Source: Paenibacillus andongensis (GTDB lineage: Bacteria > Bacillota > Bacilli > Paenibacillales > NBRC-103111). From it: a stretch of DNA of 64,000 bases. This document shows positions 16,276-24,692 of the stretch, piece by piece. The translations under genes and the position numbers were made by a program. The stretch covers positions 1,069,001 to 1,133,000 of the forward strand of contig NZ_CP104467.1 in the NCBI RefSeq assembly GCF_025369935.1. Reading direction: 5' to 3'. Every line of letters begins with the position of its first letter. Within the stretch, counting starts at the first letter, position 1. Below the pieces are notes generated by a model that ran no database searches, was not told the origin of the DNA, and worked only from the letters and a program-made list of their open reading frames with translations.

Positions 16276-16857
16276 TTAGATTTTCTCAATTACCTTATCA
16301 ATCAATCCATACGTTCTCGCATCTTCAGCGGTTAGGAAGTAATCACGGTCTGTGTCTAATTCAATCTTCTCGATCGGCTGCTTCGTTGTATCAGCAAGTA
16401 TACGATTGAGTGTTCGCCGTGTTTTGAGAATGTGCTGGGCACGGATGTGAATATCGCTGGCTTGGCCTTGGGCGCCTCCCCATGGTTGGTGAATCATGAC
16501 CTCAGCATTAGGGAGAGCAAACCTTTTGCCAGGAGCACCTGCTGTTAAGAGAATGGCACCCATGGAAGCGGCCATACCTACGCAAATGGTGGAAACGTCA
16601 GGCTTAATGAAATGCATCGTATCATAAATCGCGAGTCCTGCAGAAGTGGAACCACCGGGTGAATTGATGTAGAGAGAAATATCTTTCTCCGGATCTTCAG
16701 CGGAAAGGAACAGCAGCTGGGCAACAATCGCATTGGCTACTTGATCATTAACCTCCGTACCCAGGAAGATAATTCTGTCTTTCAACAGTCGGGAATAAAT
16801 ATCGTAAGAGCGCTCGCCGCGCGAAGATTGTTCGACAACCATAGGTATGAAACTCAT
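16276..16857 (-). CDS. clpP: ATP-dependent Clp protease proteolytic subunit
   Basis: 193 residues when started at ATG 16857, the second of two ATGs, which has AAAGGATG at a proper distance and gives the canonical N-terminus [19 protein letters not shown]. Catalytic triad: Ser98 (GMAASMG), His123 (MIHQPWGG) and Asp172, matching the family numbering closely. Residues [16 protein letters not shown] and YINSPGGS are typical. ClpP forms a tetradecameric chamber that works with ClpX/ClpC-type ATPases. It stands alone here, followed upstream by a small unknown gene. Confidence 0.95.
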   Translation of the reverse strand: MSFIPMVVEQSSRGERSYDIYSRLLKDRIIFLGTEVNDQVANAIVAQLLFLSAEDPEKDISLYINSPGGSTSAGLAIYDTMHFIKPDVSTICVGMAASMGAILLTAGAPGKRFALPNAEVMIHQPWGGAQGQASDIHIRAQHILKTRRTLNRILADTTKQPIEKIELDTDRDYFLTAEDARTYGLIDKVIEKI

Positions 16858-16889
16858 TGGAATCATCCTTTCATGTTTAAGTACTATAT

Positions 16890-17183
16890 TTAAGAAGCTT
16901 TGCTTTGGATGGTATGACTGTGGACAGTGCGTTTTTGACCAAAACCAGAGGATACCATGATTAAACGGATCGGTTCCTCGCCATGGGTGGTTTGCAATTC
17001 ACGAACAGTGAACGTAGCTTCCGATTCATTGGTCGAGGTGCTTTGACGACGATAAGAGTCGATCGAAATCACGTTGCTTCCTGAGGGTTCTGAAGTACGT
17101 TGGGCGGTTTGCTCCCAAGCAATAACAGGTGTTGCAGGTACAGCGTCATTCTGCGGTTTACTTGTTTGGTGTTCATGGCTCAT
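16890..17183 (-). CDS. Small hypothetical protein
   Basis: 97 residues, ATG preceded by GAGGAGGCAACC, a strong ribosome binding site. The first 45 residues are polar and probably disordered; residues about 55-85 ([26 protein letters not shown]) could form beta structure. I recognise no family. It lies between an ArsR-like regulator (14 bases away) and clpP, on the same strand, so it may be co-transcribed with both. Confidence 0.6.
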   Translation of the reverse strand: MSHEHQTSKPQNDAVPATPVIAWEQTAQRTSEPSGSNVISIDSYRRQSTSTNESEATFTVRELQTTHGEEPIRLIMVSSGFGQKRTVHSHTIQSKAS

Positions 17184-17196
17184 AGCGGTTGCCTCC

Positions 17197-17781
17197 TCAT
17201 TCTTTCGGTTTGGGATACACGGCTAACAAGACTTGATAGGCATCATTTTCGTCTTTGCAGCCCGAATATCGATCGACCAATTGCTGCACCATGGCAGCGT
17301 ACTCCTCAACGAATGTTTGCCTTTGCTGTGCATCAGACAGATAGACCTGCAGCTGAAGCGTTGCACTTGGAATCTCTTCGCCTACATCGGATTGTTCCAT
17401 AAGCAGCATGGCATCTCTTCGAATCCGCTCGGATGTGGTCACAAGGTGAGCCAAAGAACTCTGGTCCTTCAATCTCTGCAAGGTTTCGGGTTTCATACTT
17501 AGCGATTCGGCCAGCACAAATGTCTTGGCTATCGCTCTGTACAAGACTTCGACCAGATTGCGCACCTGGCGTGTGCCTACGCGCTCAACTAATCCAGCTT
17601 TCTCCAAAGCTTTGAGGTGATAGTTAATACGTTGAGCCGTTTCCCCGAGTGTTCGAGCTACTTCAGCAGCAGAGCCTGGTTCCAGCAGCTGAGCAATGAT
17701 CTCCCCGCGAATAGGGTTCAGCAAGACGGTAGCTTGCTCTGGAGACTCGATGTAATAGCTGTCTTGAATATCTTTTAGCAT
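17197..17781 (-). CDS. ArsR-like winged-helix transcriptional regulator
   Basis: 194 residues from ATG 17781, which has GGAGG upstream. A longer frame reaching 17925 runs into the 20-bp repeat array and is unlikely. Residues 15-95 form a winged helix (LLNPIRGEIIAQLLEPGSAAEVARTLGETAQRINYHLKALEKAGLVERVG) typical of ArsR/helix-turn-helix-20 regulators. The remaining half is an effector or dimerisation domain with a YLSDAQQRQTFVEEYAAMVQQL segment. No metal-binding Cys motif is present, so it is not a metal sensor of the SmtB type. The regulated genes may be those downstream on the same strand. Confidence 0.75.
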   Translation of the reverse strand: MLKDIQDSYYIESPEQATVLLNPIRGEIIAQLLEPGSAAEVARTLGETAQRINYHLKALEKAGLVERVGTRQVRNLVEVLYRAIAKTFVLAESLSMKPETLQRLKDQSSLAHLVTTSERIRRDAMLLMEQSDVGEEIPSATLQLQVYLSDAQQRQTFVEEYAAMVQQLVDRYSGCKDENDAYQVLLAVYPKPKE

Positions 17782-17859
17782 GGAGTGGATAGCCTCCAGT
17801 ACAAAGTGTGTGTTACGTAAAAATATTTTATTACGTGGATGATGAAATGTCAATGGGCG

Positions 17860-18048
17860 GTGGGGGGACCAACTGTTGGATGACAAATTGGTTTTGAAAT
17901 TGACAATAAAGTTTTGAAATGACAAATATAGTTTTGAAATAGAGGTTTAGCTAGTTTGTTGGATGAGAAATTGCTTTTGAAGTAGACAATAATACTTTTG
18001 AAGTGACAATTAAAGTCTTGAAGTAACAAATTAAGTTTTGAAGTAAAG
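17860..18048 (+). repeat. 20-bp tandem repeat array A (TTTTGAAGT family)
   Basis: Seven units of about 20 bp, consensus TGACAAATAAGTTTTGAAGT. TTTTGAAAT ends at 17900, 17920 and 17940, and (T/C)TTGAAGT ends at 17983, 18004, 18024 and 18044, so the period is 20-21. An interruption of about 40 bases contains GTTTGTTGGATGAG. The left end has ACCAACTGTTGG (17869-17880), the same core seen in other arrays. The array runs straight into a hairpin at 18052. Confidence 0.75.
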
Positions 18049-18051
18049 TAG

Positions 18052-18083
18052 GCGTTCACTCAATCTATTGGGTGAACGCTTAT
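18052..18083 (+). terminator. Terminator-like hairpin at the end of array A
   Basis: GCGTTCACTCAA pairs with TTGGGTGAACGC around a short loop (18052-18079), followed by TTATTACATTTTTTT. The same hairpin, with small changes, ends arrays B, D and E. Confidence 0.7.
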
Positions 18084-18111
18084 TACATTTTTTTCTATGA
18101 TTCCCGTTAGC

Positions 18112-18145
18112 GTCGCATCCCTGCTTAGGGTGCGTGGATTGAAAT
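18112..18145 (+). CRISPR. Orphan CRISPR repeat of type I-C form
   Basis: A single 34-base sequence starts GTCGCATCCC and ends GGGTGCGTGGATTGAAAT. Type I-C repeats have the form GTCGCxCC...GGxTGCGTGGATTGAAAY with a short internal stem; here GCA-CCCT/AGGG-TGC can pair with one bulged T. No second repeat, spacer pattern or cas gene is present in the window, so this is a relic or a solitary copy, not an array. Confidence 0.5.
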
Positions 18146-18373
18146 ATCTAACATCACCTTAACATCCTGCCATGTTTCTTTGGGTTGGATTAGGATGTGC
18201 TATTCGACTTTCAATTGATTAATTCTTTTTGACAGGTCCTACAGTTTGCGAGTTTGTTAGACATGTTTGATTTCTCCTTTTCAATGGACTGGCTCTTATA
18301 GAAACACACATAAGACAAACTGGAATTGACATATAAATTGCTGGAAAGAAGCTCTGAGAGGGAGGGAAGGTAA

Positions 18374-19003
18374 ATGATGTTTCAACCACACCCAGATAAT
18401 ACCGCAATTGTGATTACAGACCCACAAAATGACTTTATGTGTCCTGGGGGGAGAGGCTATCATCTGACAAAAGCAAATATTGAACGAAACAATACGATAC
18501 AAAACCTTGAACTATTAATGAGAACTGCCATGAATAAAGGATACCAACTATTTATATCACCCCATTATTTATACCCTCATGATTATAGCTGGCAATTTAC
18601 AGGAAATGAACAAAAAATGTTATTAGGTCTTAGAATGTATCAAGTGGCAAATGCGTACACACCACCGTCATTTGGAGCTGATTTTGTTCATTCTTTAAAA
18701 CCTTATATTTTTGATAGGAGAACCGTCGTTTCAACTCCACACAAGGTTGCTAGCCCACAAACAAATGACTTGGTTTACCAGTTACGACAACATAGAAAAG
18801 AGAAGATAATTATCGCAGGAGTGCTTTCCAACATTTGTGTAGAGTCCCATATGAGGCATTTAATCGAAACTGGTTTTGAAACAGCTGTTGTATACGATGC
18901 CACGGCAACAATAAGTGAAGAAGATTTTCAAGCAGCCGTTACGAATTACAAAGCATTTGCCAGTGCTAGTTGGACAACAATGGAAGCTATTTCATACTTA
19001 TAA
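18374..19003 (+). CDS. Isochorismatase-family cysteine hydrolase
   Basis: 209 residues, ATG 18374 preceded by GGGAGGGAAGG. Catalytic residues of the family are visible: Asp in ITDPQNDF (about residue 17), Lys in VSTPHK (about 121) and Cys in AGVLSNICVESH (about 155). The fold hydrolyses amides, nicotinamide or isochorismate-type vinyl ethers in the cytosol; the substrate cannot be told. The gene is isolated, with a repeat array and CRISPR relic before it and a decayed region after it. Confidence 0.85.
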   Translation: MMFQPHPDNTAIVITDPQNDFMCPGGRGYHLTKANIERNNTIQNLELLMRTAMNKGYQLFISPHYLYPHDYSWQFTGNEQKMLLGLRMYQVANAYTPPSFGADFVHSLKPYIFDRRTVVSTPHKVASPQTNDLVYQLRQHRKEKIIIAGVLSNICVESHMRHLIETGFETAVVYDATATISEEDFQAAVTNYKAFASASWTTMEAISYL

Positions 19004-19127
19004 ATCCTTTGAGCGCGACGAGAGGGTTTAAAACGTGCGAATGAAAGTTTGCTAGCAACTCGTTATGTAGATCTCCTAATACACGAAGAAGGTCTAAATC
19101 ACGTTCTCTATAAAGAGTTGAGGTATG

Positions 19128-19229
19128 GTTTGTGGCTATCAGTACAATGAAATAGGATTATTCCAGACAAATGTAGGTAGATTTGTGTCGTTAGACAAAT
19201 GTCGGATGATAAGAACATGGTTACATTAA
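19128..19229 (+). pseudogene. RHS-repeat core remnant
   Basis: In one frame from 19134 the sequence reads GYQYNEIGLF, then after an apparent deletion NVGRFVSLD and a stop at 19229. RHS proteins carry a conserved boundary of the form RYAGYQYDEETGLY...YDPxxGRFISxD before their variable toxin domain. LRYG can be read just upstream in another frame, suggesting a frameshift. Only about 30 codons remain, so the assignment is tentative. Confidence 0.4.
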
Positions 19230-19252
19230 AAGTCGCATTTGATGCGGCTTTT
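19229..19252 (+). terminator. Terminator hairpin
   Basis: AAGTCGCAT pairs with ATGCGGCTT around TTG, followed by TTT. It lies directly at the end of the RHS-like remnant. Confidence 0.6.
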
Positions 19253-19260
19253 TCATTTTA

Positions 19261-19306
19261 TGTCCTCAAGTTCTTGTCAAAATTAAATGACAAGAACTTT
19301 GGGACA
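19261..19306. repeat. Long perfect-core inverted repeat
   Basis: TGTCC-tc-AAGTTCTTGTCA and TGACAAGAACTT-tg-GGACA are separated by 8 bases: 19-base arms with two mismatches. There is no strong U-tract, so a terminator is less likely than a protein-binding site or a footprint of a mobile element. Confidence 0.5.
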
Positions 19307-19655
19307 TTCCCGACGAATGCTCTGTAATCTTGAGCACTGTTTGTTGAGCTAACGGGCAGTAGAGCGTGGTGGCAATACGATACTCTTATTAACAAAACTG
19401 TAGGAAAAAGTAGTGGAACAAAGGTTTTTTTCATTTATAGTACGTTTCCACTCAGTCTTTCTAAACATAAATTAAAATTTGAGGGTGGTAAGATTTCTTA
19501 TAAGTTGAGCAATTTTAAATGGTTATACGTATTCTTCTGCATATGCTTTTTACTTTAGAAGTAATACTGCCGTGTCTCAGGTAGTTGATGAAAAATCTTC
19601 TGTCTAAGCAAAAAATCCGCCGCACATCAACGACGGTTTTGCTCGAATAACAACA

Positions 19656-22583
19656 CTAATTAACTGCTGGATCAATATTAACGGAAGCAGGGAATAAGAA
19701 TGTAACCGTAGCATCCGGTGAAAAAGTAGCCGTAAGGACACCATAGTTCTTTACTAATACTGCAACTGTCGATGATATCGAAGGTCCTGCTCCACTAGTA
19801 AGAGTTGTATCGATTAACCGCATCACATTAGGTGGATCTAGGCTATTAATGGTAATCGCCGATGTGTTGGGTCCTGTAGATCGATATAGACCTTTGAACG
19901 TATAATCCGCTGAGTTTGCATTAGGAAGGTTGTTAATGTTAATGACTTCCGTATCCGACTCCACCTCATCCGAATATAATTTGATCCTCCCTGTACTAGA
20001 GGTATTTAGCGCGTTGTTTGATGTGCGAATGAAGTCAATATCAGCGATAAAACTTGCATCATTAGCAAGTAGAATACCAGTTCCCGTATTAAGTCCGGTC
20101 CCGTTTTCGAGTTGTCCTCCCTTTACCCTTAAGGTACCTGCAGTTACAACTATGGCTGCTGTACCGGCAAGGGTTACGCCGCCAGGAGTAAAAATACTAT
20201 CGAAGTAAATGTCTGAGGTGGCCGTAGAATTATATTGAATACATACACCACCGACTCTAAAATCTTTGATATGTGCTTCGAGATTCGCCGAATCCTGAAC
20301 AGAAATGCCTGTATAATCCGTGCCACCCTGAAGAAGGTTACCAACGATTCGAGTGATGACGTTCCCGCTTAGCAAAATGATATTTTGATCTAAACTAGGC
20401 TGGAAGACAGAGATCTCGTCAAAAGTAAGTGCTACATTGCCTGAAATCGCTTCTAAAGCACGTGTGCCCAATTGAATTTTATCAATGTTGCCATAGAAAT
20501 TGCCTCCGGAGACCATAATTCCTATAGAAGAAGGCGTAAAAGTGTTGAACATGAGTCCTCCTTCTATGTCAAGATTGCCATTCACTAGTCTTATCATCTG
20601 CGCTGGAAAGAAGGCATCCATTCGATTGAATCTAATGTTTGCAGTACCTGCTTCTTGAAGTATTAAGCTGGATCCTGTAAATATAGGATCTGTGTTTATA
20701 TTGCTGGAGAGTTCATCTACATAACAACGGAGGTTTGGATTGCCACCGCCAGAAGAGAGATGGATACAATTCCCAAAAGCTGATATCACATTAACATTCG
20801 CATCGACTTGACCATCCGTGATTAGCAAGGCTGTATTTAAACCGTTACCACGATCGAATGTGCTGATACGTTCTCCAATCATGTTTAAATTTCCGCCGGT
20901 CCCAACTGTAATAAGCCCATTTGCCGATCCAGATATTTCCTGGAAATTCAGGAATAGAACACTGTTGTTTTCAACACGTACGGATGGAATGGTTAACCCG
21001 TTTGTGGTCATCTGCATCGCAGTCACCTTGTGACTACCTCCGGCTACGTTGATATTTCCTGCCTCGCTAGAAATGAGATCCACCTGTAATCTCATTTGCC
21101 CATTTTGAAGATCGATGGCCGGGTTCACCGTCTGGAAGGAATTCATTGTTTTGACATTGATAACTGCCTCACCGTTCTGCATAAGAATACATCGATCTTG
21201 ACTAAATATTCTATCGAAATCACCCGTGAATTGCGTATTCCCATTAATATCGAGTGCCGGAGCTGCTGAATTAATTACGACCAATATATAAGAAAATAAA
21301 CTAATATTACCGGCTTGGATCGAGACCCCTTGGGAATTGCCTACCAGAGCAATGGAGTAACAAATAAAGGTTCCTGTAAATGTCGGAGTGACATCTATAA
21401 TTAAACCAGAGTTGGACTGTATGTTGCGTGTTCGCATTGTGATAGCTGTTGTCTGGGTTGCAGCACTGTTGGACACAACAATAGCCCTGCCTCCACTATT
21501 AATCATGGTTACTTCAAGGCCAATACTAATCGTTTCTGTCCCCGTAAAAAGGATGAGGTCATCTGTACCGGTGATATCATTCGATATTTCAAAAGCTTTC
21601 AAAAACAGCACACCACTAGCAATCACAACCGCAGAGCCTCCGATGAAGTTGTTCGTGATACTCTCCCTAACATTAATGGTATAATTCCCGCCACCTAGGA
21701 GACTGATCGTGTTACCAACCGTATCACTCATTGATTCACATTCAAAGTGGACCGTGCTGGCTCCTGTACTCTGAAGAATGGAACTACCTGCAGCTGTTGC
21801 TCCATTAGTCAGAAACTGTCCCTCACCAAGCACATCAAAAGCGATCACTGCCCCCAGATCATCAAAAAGGTTTCCGACTGCTATCACTATGGCTCCCTTT
21901 TCAAATACCCAGCCGATTCCGTCTTTAGCCAAGTTCGTCTCCATATATACTCCGGGACGTACAATAATTGTCGTGCCCGAAGGGACACTAGCCACAGCTG
22001 CAGCGGCCGTCTGCCAAGGTTTTGTCTCGTCGTCAAGCATGGCGGTTGCATTGTTACCATACACAGGATCGACAAATGCCGTCTGATTCACAAGTAACTG
22101 AGTAGGACCCGTAGGGCCGATTACACCTTGAGGTCCGGTTGGGCCTTGAATGCCCTGAGGACCATCTAGACCTGGAGGACCGGTAACACCTTGTGGCCCG
22201 GCTGGGCCTTGAATGCCTTGAGGTCCATCTAGACCTGGAGGACCGATAACACCTTGTGGCCCGGTTGGACCTTGTATTCCTTGAGGTCCAATTATACCAG
22301 GGGATCCTGCTAAACCTCGCGGCCCGACTGGCCCTGCCGGTCCAGTTACACCTTGCTGACCTTGAGGTCCCGCAATTCCTCTACGTCCCTTCCGACCGCG
22401 GGGTCCAGGAACACAGTGTACTTTTCTCAAAAACTGACGGATTGTTCTACGAATGAAGGGCTTTAATTCTTCCTCACACGTTTTGCAATTAGATGGGCTA
22501 GTGGCTATTTTCTTTTTTACAGAAATATACTTTTTCTTTTTTAATGAAGAAGATTCAGTGTTCATCTTTTTAATCTCTTCCAA
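19656..22583 (-). CDS. Large collagen-like and beta-helix surface protein
   Basis: About 975 residues. TTG 22583 is preferred (GGAGGAGG about 10 bases upstream); GTG 22592 sits too close to that site and ATG 22565 is another option. The first 55 residues are Lys-rich. Then about 33 Gly-X-Y triplets (roughly residues 57-160) form a collagen-like stretch containing three near-identical 24-residue blocks (GPQGIQGPTGPQGV type). A non-repetitive pectate-lyase/beta-helix-like domain of about 800 residues follows, opening with PWQTAAAAVASVPSG and IIVRPGVY and continuing with many short Ile/Val/Asn strands. No signal peptide is obvious. This layout recalls spore-surface collagen-like filament proteins or phage-type fibres. 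It has no operon partner. Confidence 0.65.
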   Translation of the reverse strand: MEEIKKMNTESSSLKKKKYISVKKKIATSPSNCKTCEEELKPFIRRTIRQFLRKVHCVPGPRGRKGRRGIAGPQGQQGVTGPAGPVGPRGLAGSPGIIGPQGIQGPTGPQGVIGPPGLDGPQGIQGPAGPQGVTGPPGLDGPQGIQGPTGPQGVIGPTGPTQLLVNQTAFVDPVYGNNATAMLDDETKPWQTAAAAVASVPSGTTIIVRPGVYMETNLAKDGIGWVFEKGAIVIAVGNLFDDLGAVIAFDVLGEGQFLTNGATAAGSSILQSTGASTVHFECESMSDTVGNTISLLGGGNYTINVRESITNNFIGGSAVVIASGVLFLKAFEISNDITGTDDLILFTGTETISIGLEVTMINSGGRAIVVSNSAATQTTAITMRTRNIQSNSGLIIDVTPTFTGTFICYSIALVGNSQGVSIQAGNISLFSYILVVINSAAPALDINGNTQFTGDFDRIFSQDRCILMQNGEAVINVKTMNSFQTVNPAIDLQNGQMRLQVDLISSEAGNINVAGGSHKVTAMQMTTNGLTIPSVRVENNSVLFLNFQEISGSANGLITVGTGGNLNMIGERISTFDRGNGLNTALLITDGQVDANVNVISAFGNCIHLSSGGGNPNLRCYVDELSSNINTDPIFTGSSLILQEAGTANIRFNRMDAFFPAQMIRLVNGNLDIEGGLMFNTFTPSSIGIMVSGGNFYGNIDKIQLGTRALEAISGNVALTFDEISVFQPSLDQNIILLSGNVITRIVGNLLQGGTDYTGISVQDSANLEAHIKDFRVGGVCIQYNSTATSDIYFDSIFTPGGVTLAGTAAIVVTAGTLRVKGGQLENGTGLNTGTGILLANDASFIADIDFIRTSNNALNTSSTGRIKLYSDEVESDTEVININNLPNANSADYTFKGLYRSTGPNTSAITINSLDPPNVMRLIDTTLTSGAGPSISSTVAVLVKNYGVLTATFSPDATVTFLFPASVNIDPAVN

Positions 22584-22762
22584 AACGTACACTCCTCCTC
22601 CAATGCGGATGTGTATATCCTATGATGGCGAGGAGATTTGCGGAAAGGCTTATACCTATTGATCTGTTGCCATAATAATTTGTAATTGAGTTCCATCATG
22701 AGGGAGAAGTACCAATCGACTTCGAAAAATAAGCACATCATTGGGACGGGCAGTTTACGCTA

Positions 22763-23295
22763 ATGAAGGAATTGAATAAGGTCATCCCGAATAATGAATT
22801 ATCCCTTGAGGAAGTAGGTTTGTTTGTGAGAAGTGAACATTTATTAAAGCTCCTGCATGAGATGGAATTGAATACTGACCGTCCATTTGATGGGTGTATC
22901 GAAGCAGAAATAAAGTTACTGGAGCAAGAAATGGGAATCAAGTTACCCGAGTCTTATCGCCAATACTTACTTGCTGTTGGCCATTATTCAGGAAAATTAT
23001 TCCAAGGTACAGATACGAATTTCTCATAACTAAAGGAACTTCAGGATGAAGCAAAAGAATTATTACGAGAAAATAATAACCCGGTAGTGTTGCCTGATAG
23101 CAATTTTGTATTCTCAATGCATCAGGGTTATGAAATTAGATTTTTTAAATTAAATGAAGGGGATAATCCTCCGGTCATGGAATGGTACGAGGGGAGTACA
23201 AAGGGGATAATTAAGCTATTAAGCTCTATGATTCATTTGAAGAGTTTCTTTCTGATTCAATTTATCAGCATACAACCATAAGATGGCTTGATTAA
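22763..23295 (+). pseudogene. SMI1/KNR4-family protein, broken by a stop and a frameshift
   Basis: The first segment (22763-23029) ends with an in-frame TAA after GTDTNFS. The same frame resumes at once with LKELQDEAKELLRENNNP, VLPDSNFVFSMHQGYEIRFF and GDNPPVMEWYEG, the conserved part of SMI1/KNR4 proteins. Near 23226 the reading shifts by one frame: the continuation YDSFEEFLSDSIYQ ending at 23295 is the expected C-terminus. SMI1/KNR4 proteins often serve as immunity proteins for polymorphic toxins, which fits the RHS-like remnant 3.5 kb away. With two lesions the gene is probably dead. Confidence 0.8.
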
Positions 23296-23324
23296 TCTAA
23301 GGAAAAAGATAGCACAATGAAAAA

Positions 23325-23360
23325 ACGAAGGCAGCCGGCCAGACTGATCGGCTGCCTTCT
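23325..23360 (+). terminator. Terminator-like hairpin after the SMI1 pseudogene
   Basis: GAAGGCAGCCG pairs with CGGCTGCCTTC; only a short T-rich tail follows. Confidence 0.6.
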
Positions 23361-23364
23361 CCAC

Positions 23365-23376
23365 GCTAACGGGCAG
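23365..23376. repeat. Short motif GCTAACGGGCAG
   Basis: The same 12 bases occur at 19348-19359. Related forms are CTAACGGATAACGTTAG at 24060 and, inverted, CGTTAGCG with CCC before it at 18101-18112. All lie just after decayed or orphan genes. A 12-base match alone can arise by chance in 64 kb. Confidence 0.3.
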
Positions 23377-23531
23377 GATAATTGAATAAATTTAGGAAAC
23401 TTATTCCAATATGGCACGTCTAATAAGTGCAGCATAATAACTTAATTTTTTTAGCGTGATTAACACATTTATCTTTGATAAGCCAGGGGAACCACATCTC
23501 GAATGTTACTCAGAAGAAGGAAGTGGCTAAA

Positions 23532-24044
23532 ATGAAAAATAAAATCATGAAATCGGCATGTGTCGGTTTAGTTATTATTATTGGAGGATTACTTAGTTAT
23601 AATGCTTATGCAGATATTCTGCCAAATGCAGTAAAACTATCCCAACTTAAAAATGATTTCGAAAAAGAAAAGGCAATCTTTGAGTCAATGCCAGAGAGTA
23701 AAACAGATGAAGATCATGCTAAAGTAGAGAAGCAAGGTCGTAAGGTAAAAGAACTTGGCAGGGAAGCTGGATTGTTAGAAGCAGATTTAAATCCCCCTGA
23801 TCCCAAAAAAGAGTTAGAGGATAACATTCGTGGATTAAAGGGAATTTTGGCTGAAAACGAATATTTTAAAACAAGAGTCGATGATCCTGCGTATGGGGAG
23901 ATGTATAAAAAAGGAATTAAAATTGTTGAACAGAAGAAAAGAGACCTTGCTGAAATTGAAAAAGAATTAAAAGAAAATAAAACACCTATTGAAGAGCTTG
24001 TAAAAAGGTTTGAAAATGTTAGAGATACAAAAGTGCTAGAATAA
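23532..24044 (+). CDS. Exported coiled-coil protein of unknown function
   Basis: 170 residues from ATG 23532, with AGAAGGAAG upstream; a longer frame from 23475 has no site. A signal peptide is visible (basic MKNKIMKS, hydrophobic core, likely cleavage after SYNAYA). The mature part is almost wholly charged helix with heptad-like spacing (LKNDFEKEKAIF, KVEKQGRKVKELGREAGLL, VEQKKRDLAEIEKELKENK), interrupted by a PPDPKK turn. It is probably secreted and forms a coiled coil. No family is recognised. It lies between the SMI1 pseudogene and repeat array B. Confidence 0.6.
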   Translation: MKNKIMKSACVGLVIIIGGLLSYNAYADILPNAVKLSQLKNDFEKEKAIFESMPESKTDEDHAKVEKQGRKVKELGREAGLLEADLNPPDPKKELEDNIRGLKGILAENEYFKTRVDDPAYGEMYKKGIKIVEQKKRDLAEIEKELKENKTPIEELVKRFENVRDTKVLE

Positions 24045-24109
24045 GGTAAAGGCATTAAACTAACGGATAACGTTAGTTCAACGAGCCATCTGTTTTTATT
24101 AATTTGTCA

Positions 24110-24330
24110 TATGTATTTCAAAACTAATTTGTAATTCAAACAATTTACCCCTAAATCCATTTCAAAACTTTATTTGTCATATTAATTTTTACGAAAAAGG
24201 CAGCAAACCCTTGTGTTTGCTGCCTTTCTTCATTTCAAAACCAATTTGTCATCCAACACCAACTATCTGGTGACAAATAAGTTTTGAAGTAGACAATAAA
24301 GTTTTGAAGTAACAAACATAGTTTTGAAGT
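24110..24330. repeat. 20-bp repeat array B, mirrored around a core
   Basis: Left part: reversed units (ATTTCAAAACTAATTTGT at 24115-24132; ATTTCAAAACTTTATTTGT from 24159). Then a hairpin (24199-24224) and another reversed unit (24231-24250). The core is CATCCAACACC...CTATCTGGTG. Right part: three adjacent 20-base units at 24271-24290, 24291-24310 and 24311-24330 (TGACAAATAAGTTTTGAAGT, AGACAATAAAGTTTTGAAGT, AACAAACATAGTTTTGAAGT). The two halves can pair as a long hairpin. Confidence 0.8.
24194..24228 (+). terminator. Hairpin inside array B
   Basis: GGCAGCAAAC pairs with GTTTGCTGCC around CCTTGT, with A-run before and TTTCTT after. A close relative (AGCCAGCAA...TTTGCTGGCT, same CCCTTGTG loop) lies in array C at 44053-44085, and half of one lies near 61714. 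Confidence 0.7.
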
Positions 24331-24402
24331 ATAGAAACTAACCCATTTGGCGAGATTGTATAATACCAAGATGTTTAGGACATTTGTCCTTAGTTAGCAG
24401 CT

Positions 24403-24432
24403 GCGTTCACTCCATTGGGTGAACGCTTATTT
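24403..24432 (+). terminator. GCGTTCAC...GTGAACGC hairpin downstream of array B
   Basis: GCGTTCAC pairs with GTGAACGC, followed by TTATTTT. Same hairpin family as at 18052, 47475 and 49320. Confidence 0.65.
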
Positions 24433-24450
24433 TACTTTAGGGGGAAGTAA

Positions 24451-24609
24451 TGATGAATAGAGGTAGTGCTATACGCAAGACTCAGATGAATAGACTGAAG
24501 GACGGTAGAGGTCAAGGATATTGAATTTATTATAAACCTTTCATACAAGCAAGTGACAATAAAACACCTTCTGATGGATATCTTATTAGGGAGTTTGGAT
24601 GGAAATAAT
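24451..24609 (+). pseudogene. TnsA-like endonuclease remnant
   Basis: Reading from ATG 24451 gives RLKDGRGQG, a stop, then YYKPFIQASDNKTPSDGYL and REFGWK before another stop. The motif GRGQG followed by YKP and a charged Ser/Gly-rich segment is typical of the N-terminus of TnsA, the endonuclease of Tn7-like transposons. About 50 codons survive with two stops, and the catalytic C-terminal part is absent. Recognition is from memory of the family motif. Confidence 0.4.
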
Positions 24610-24692
24610 CCCATTCAACATCTATTGTTAATTCGGTTCCTGTTTGGTTCTATAGTGAATTGGTAGAACGATTAATGGTATAAAGCCACCTA

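Larger units (their letters stand above)
19004..19655. other. Decayed intergenic region
   Basis: 652 bases without an intact gene. It contains an RHS-like remnant (about 19128-19229), a terminator (19229-19252), a long inverted repeat (19261-19306) and the short motif GCTAACGGGCAG (19348-19359). The remaining part to 19655 shows nothing I can assign. Confidence 0.6.

Noticed and set aside
17782-17925. N-terminal extension of the ArsR-like protein (MSFQNFIVNFKTN...)
   Set aside because: It is encoded by the 20-bp repeat units read on the minus strand; the ATG at 17781 has its own GGAGG site and gives a normal-length regulator.
17860-18048. Array A as a CRISPR array
   Set aside because: The 20-base period has no constant repeat with unique spacers; whole units are degenerate copies of one another.
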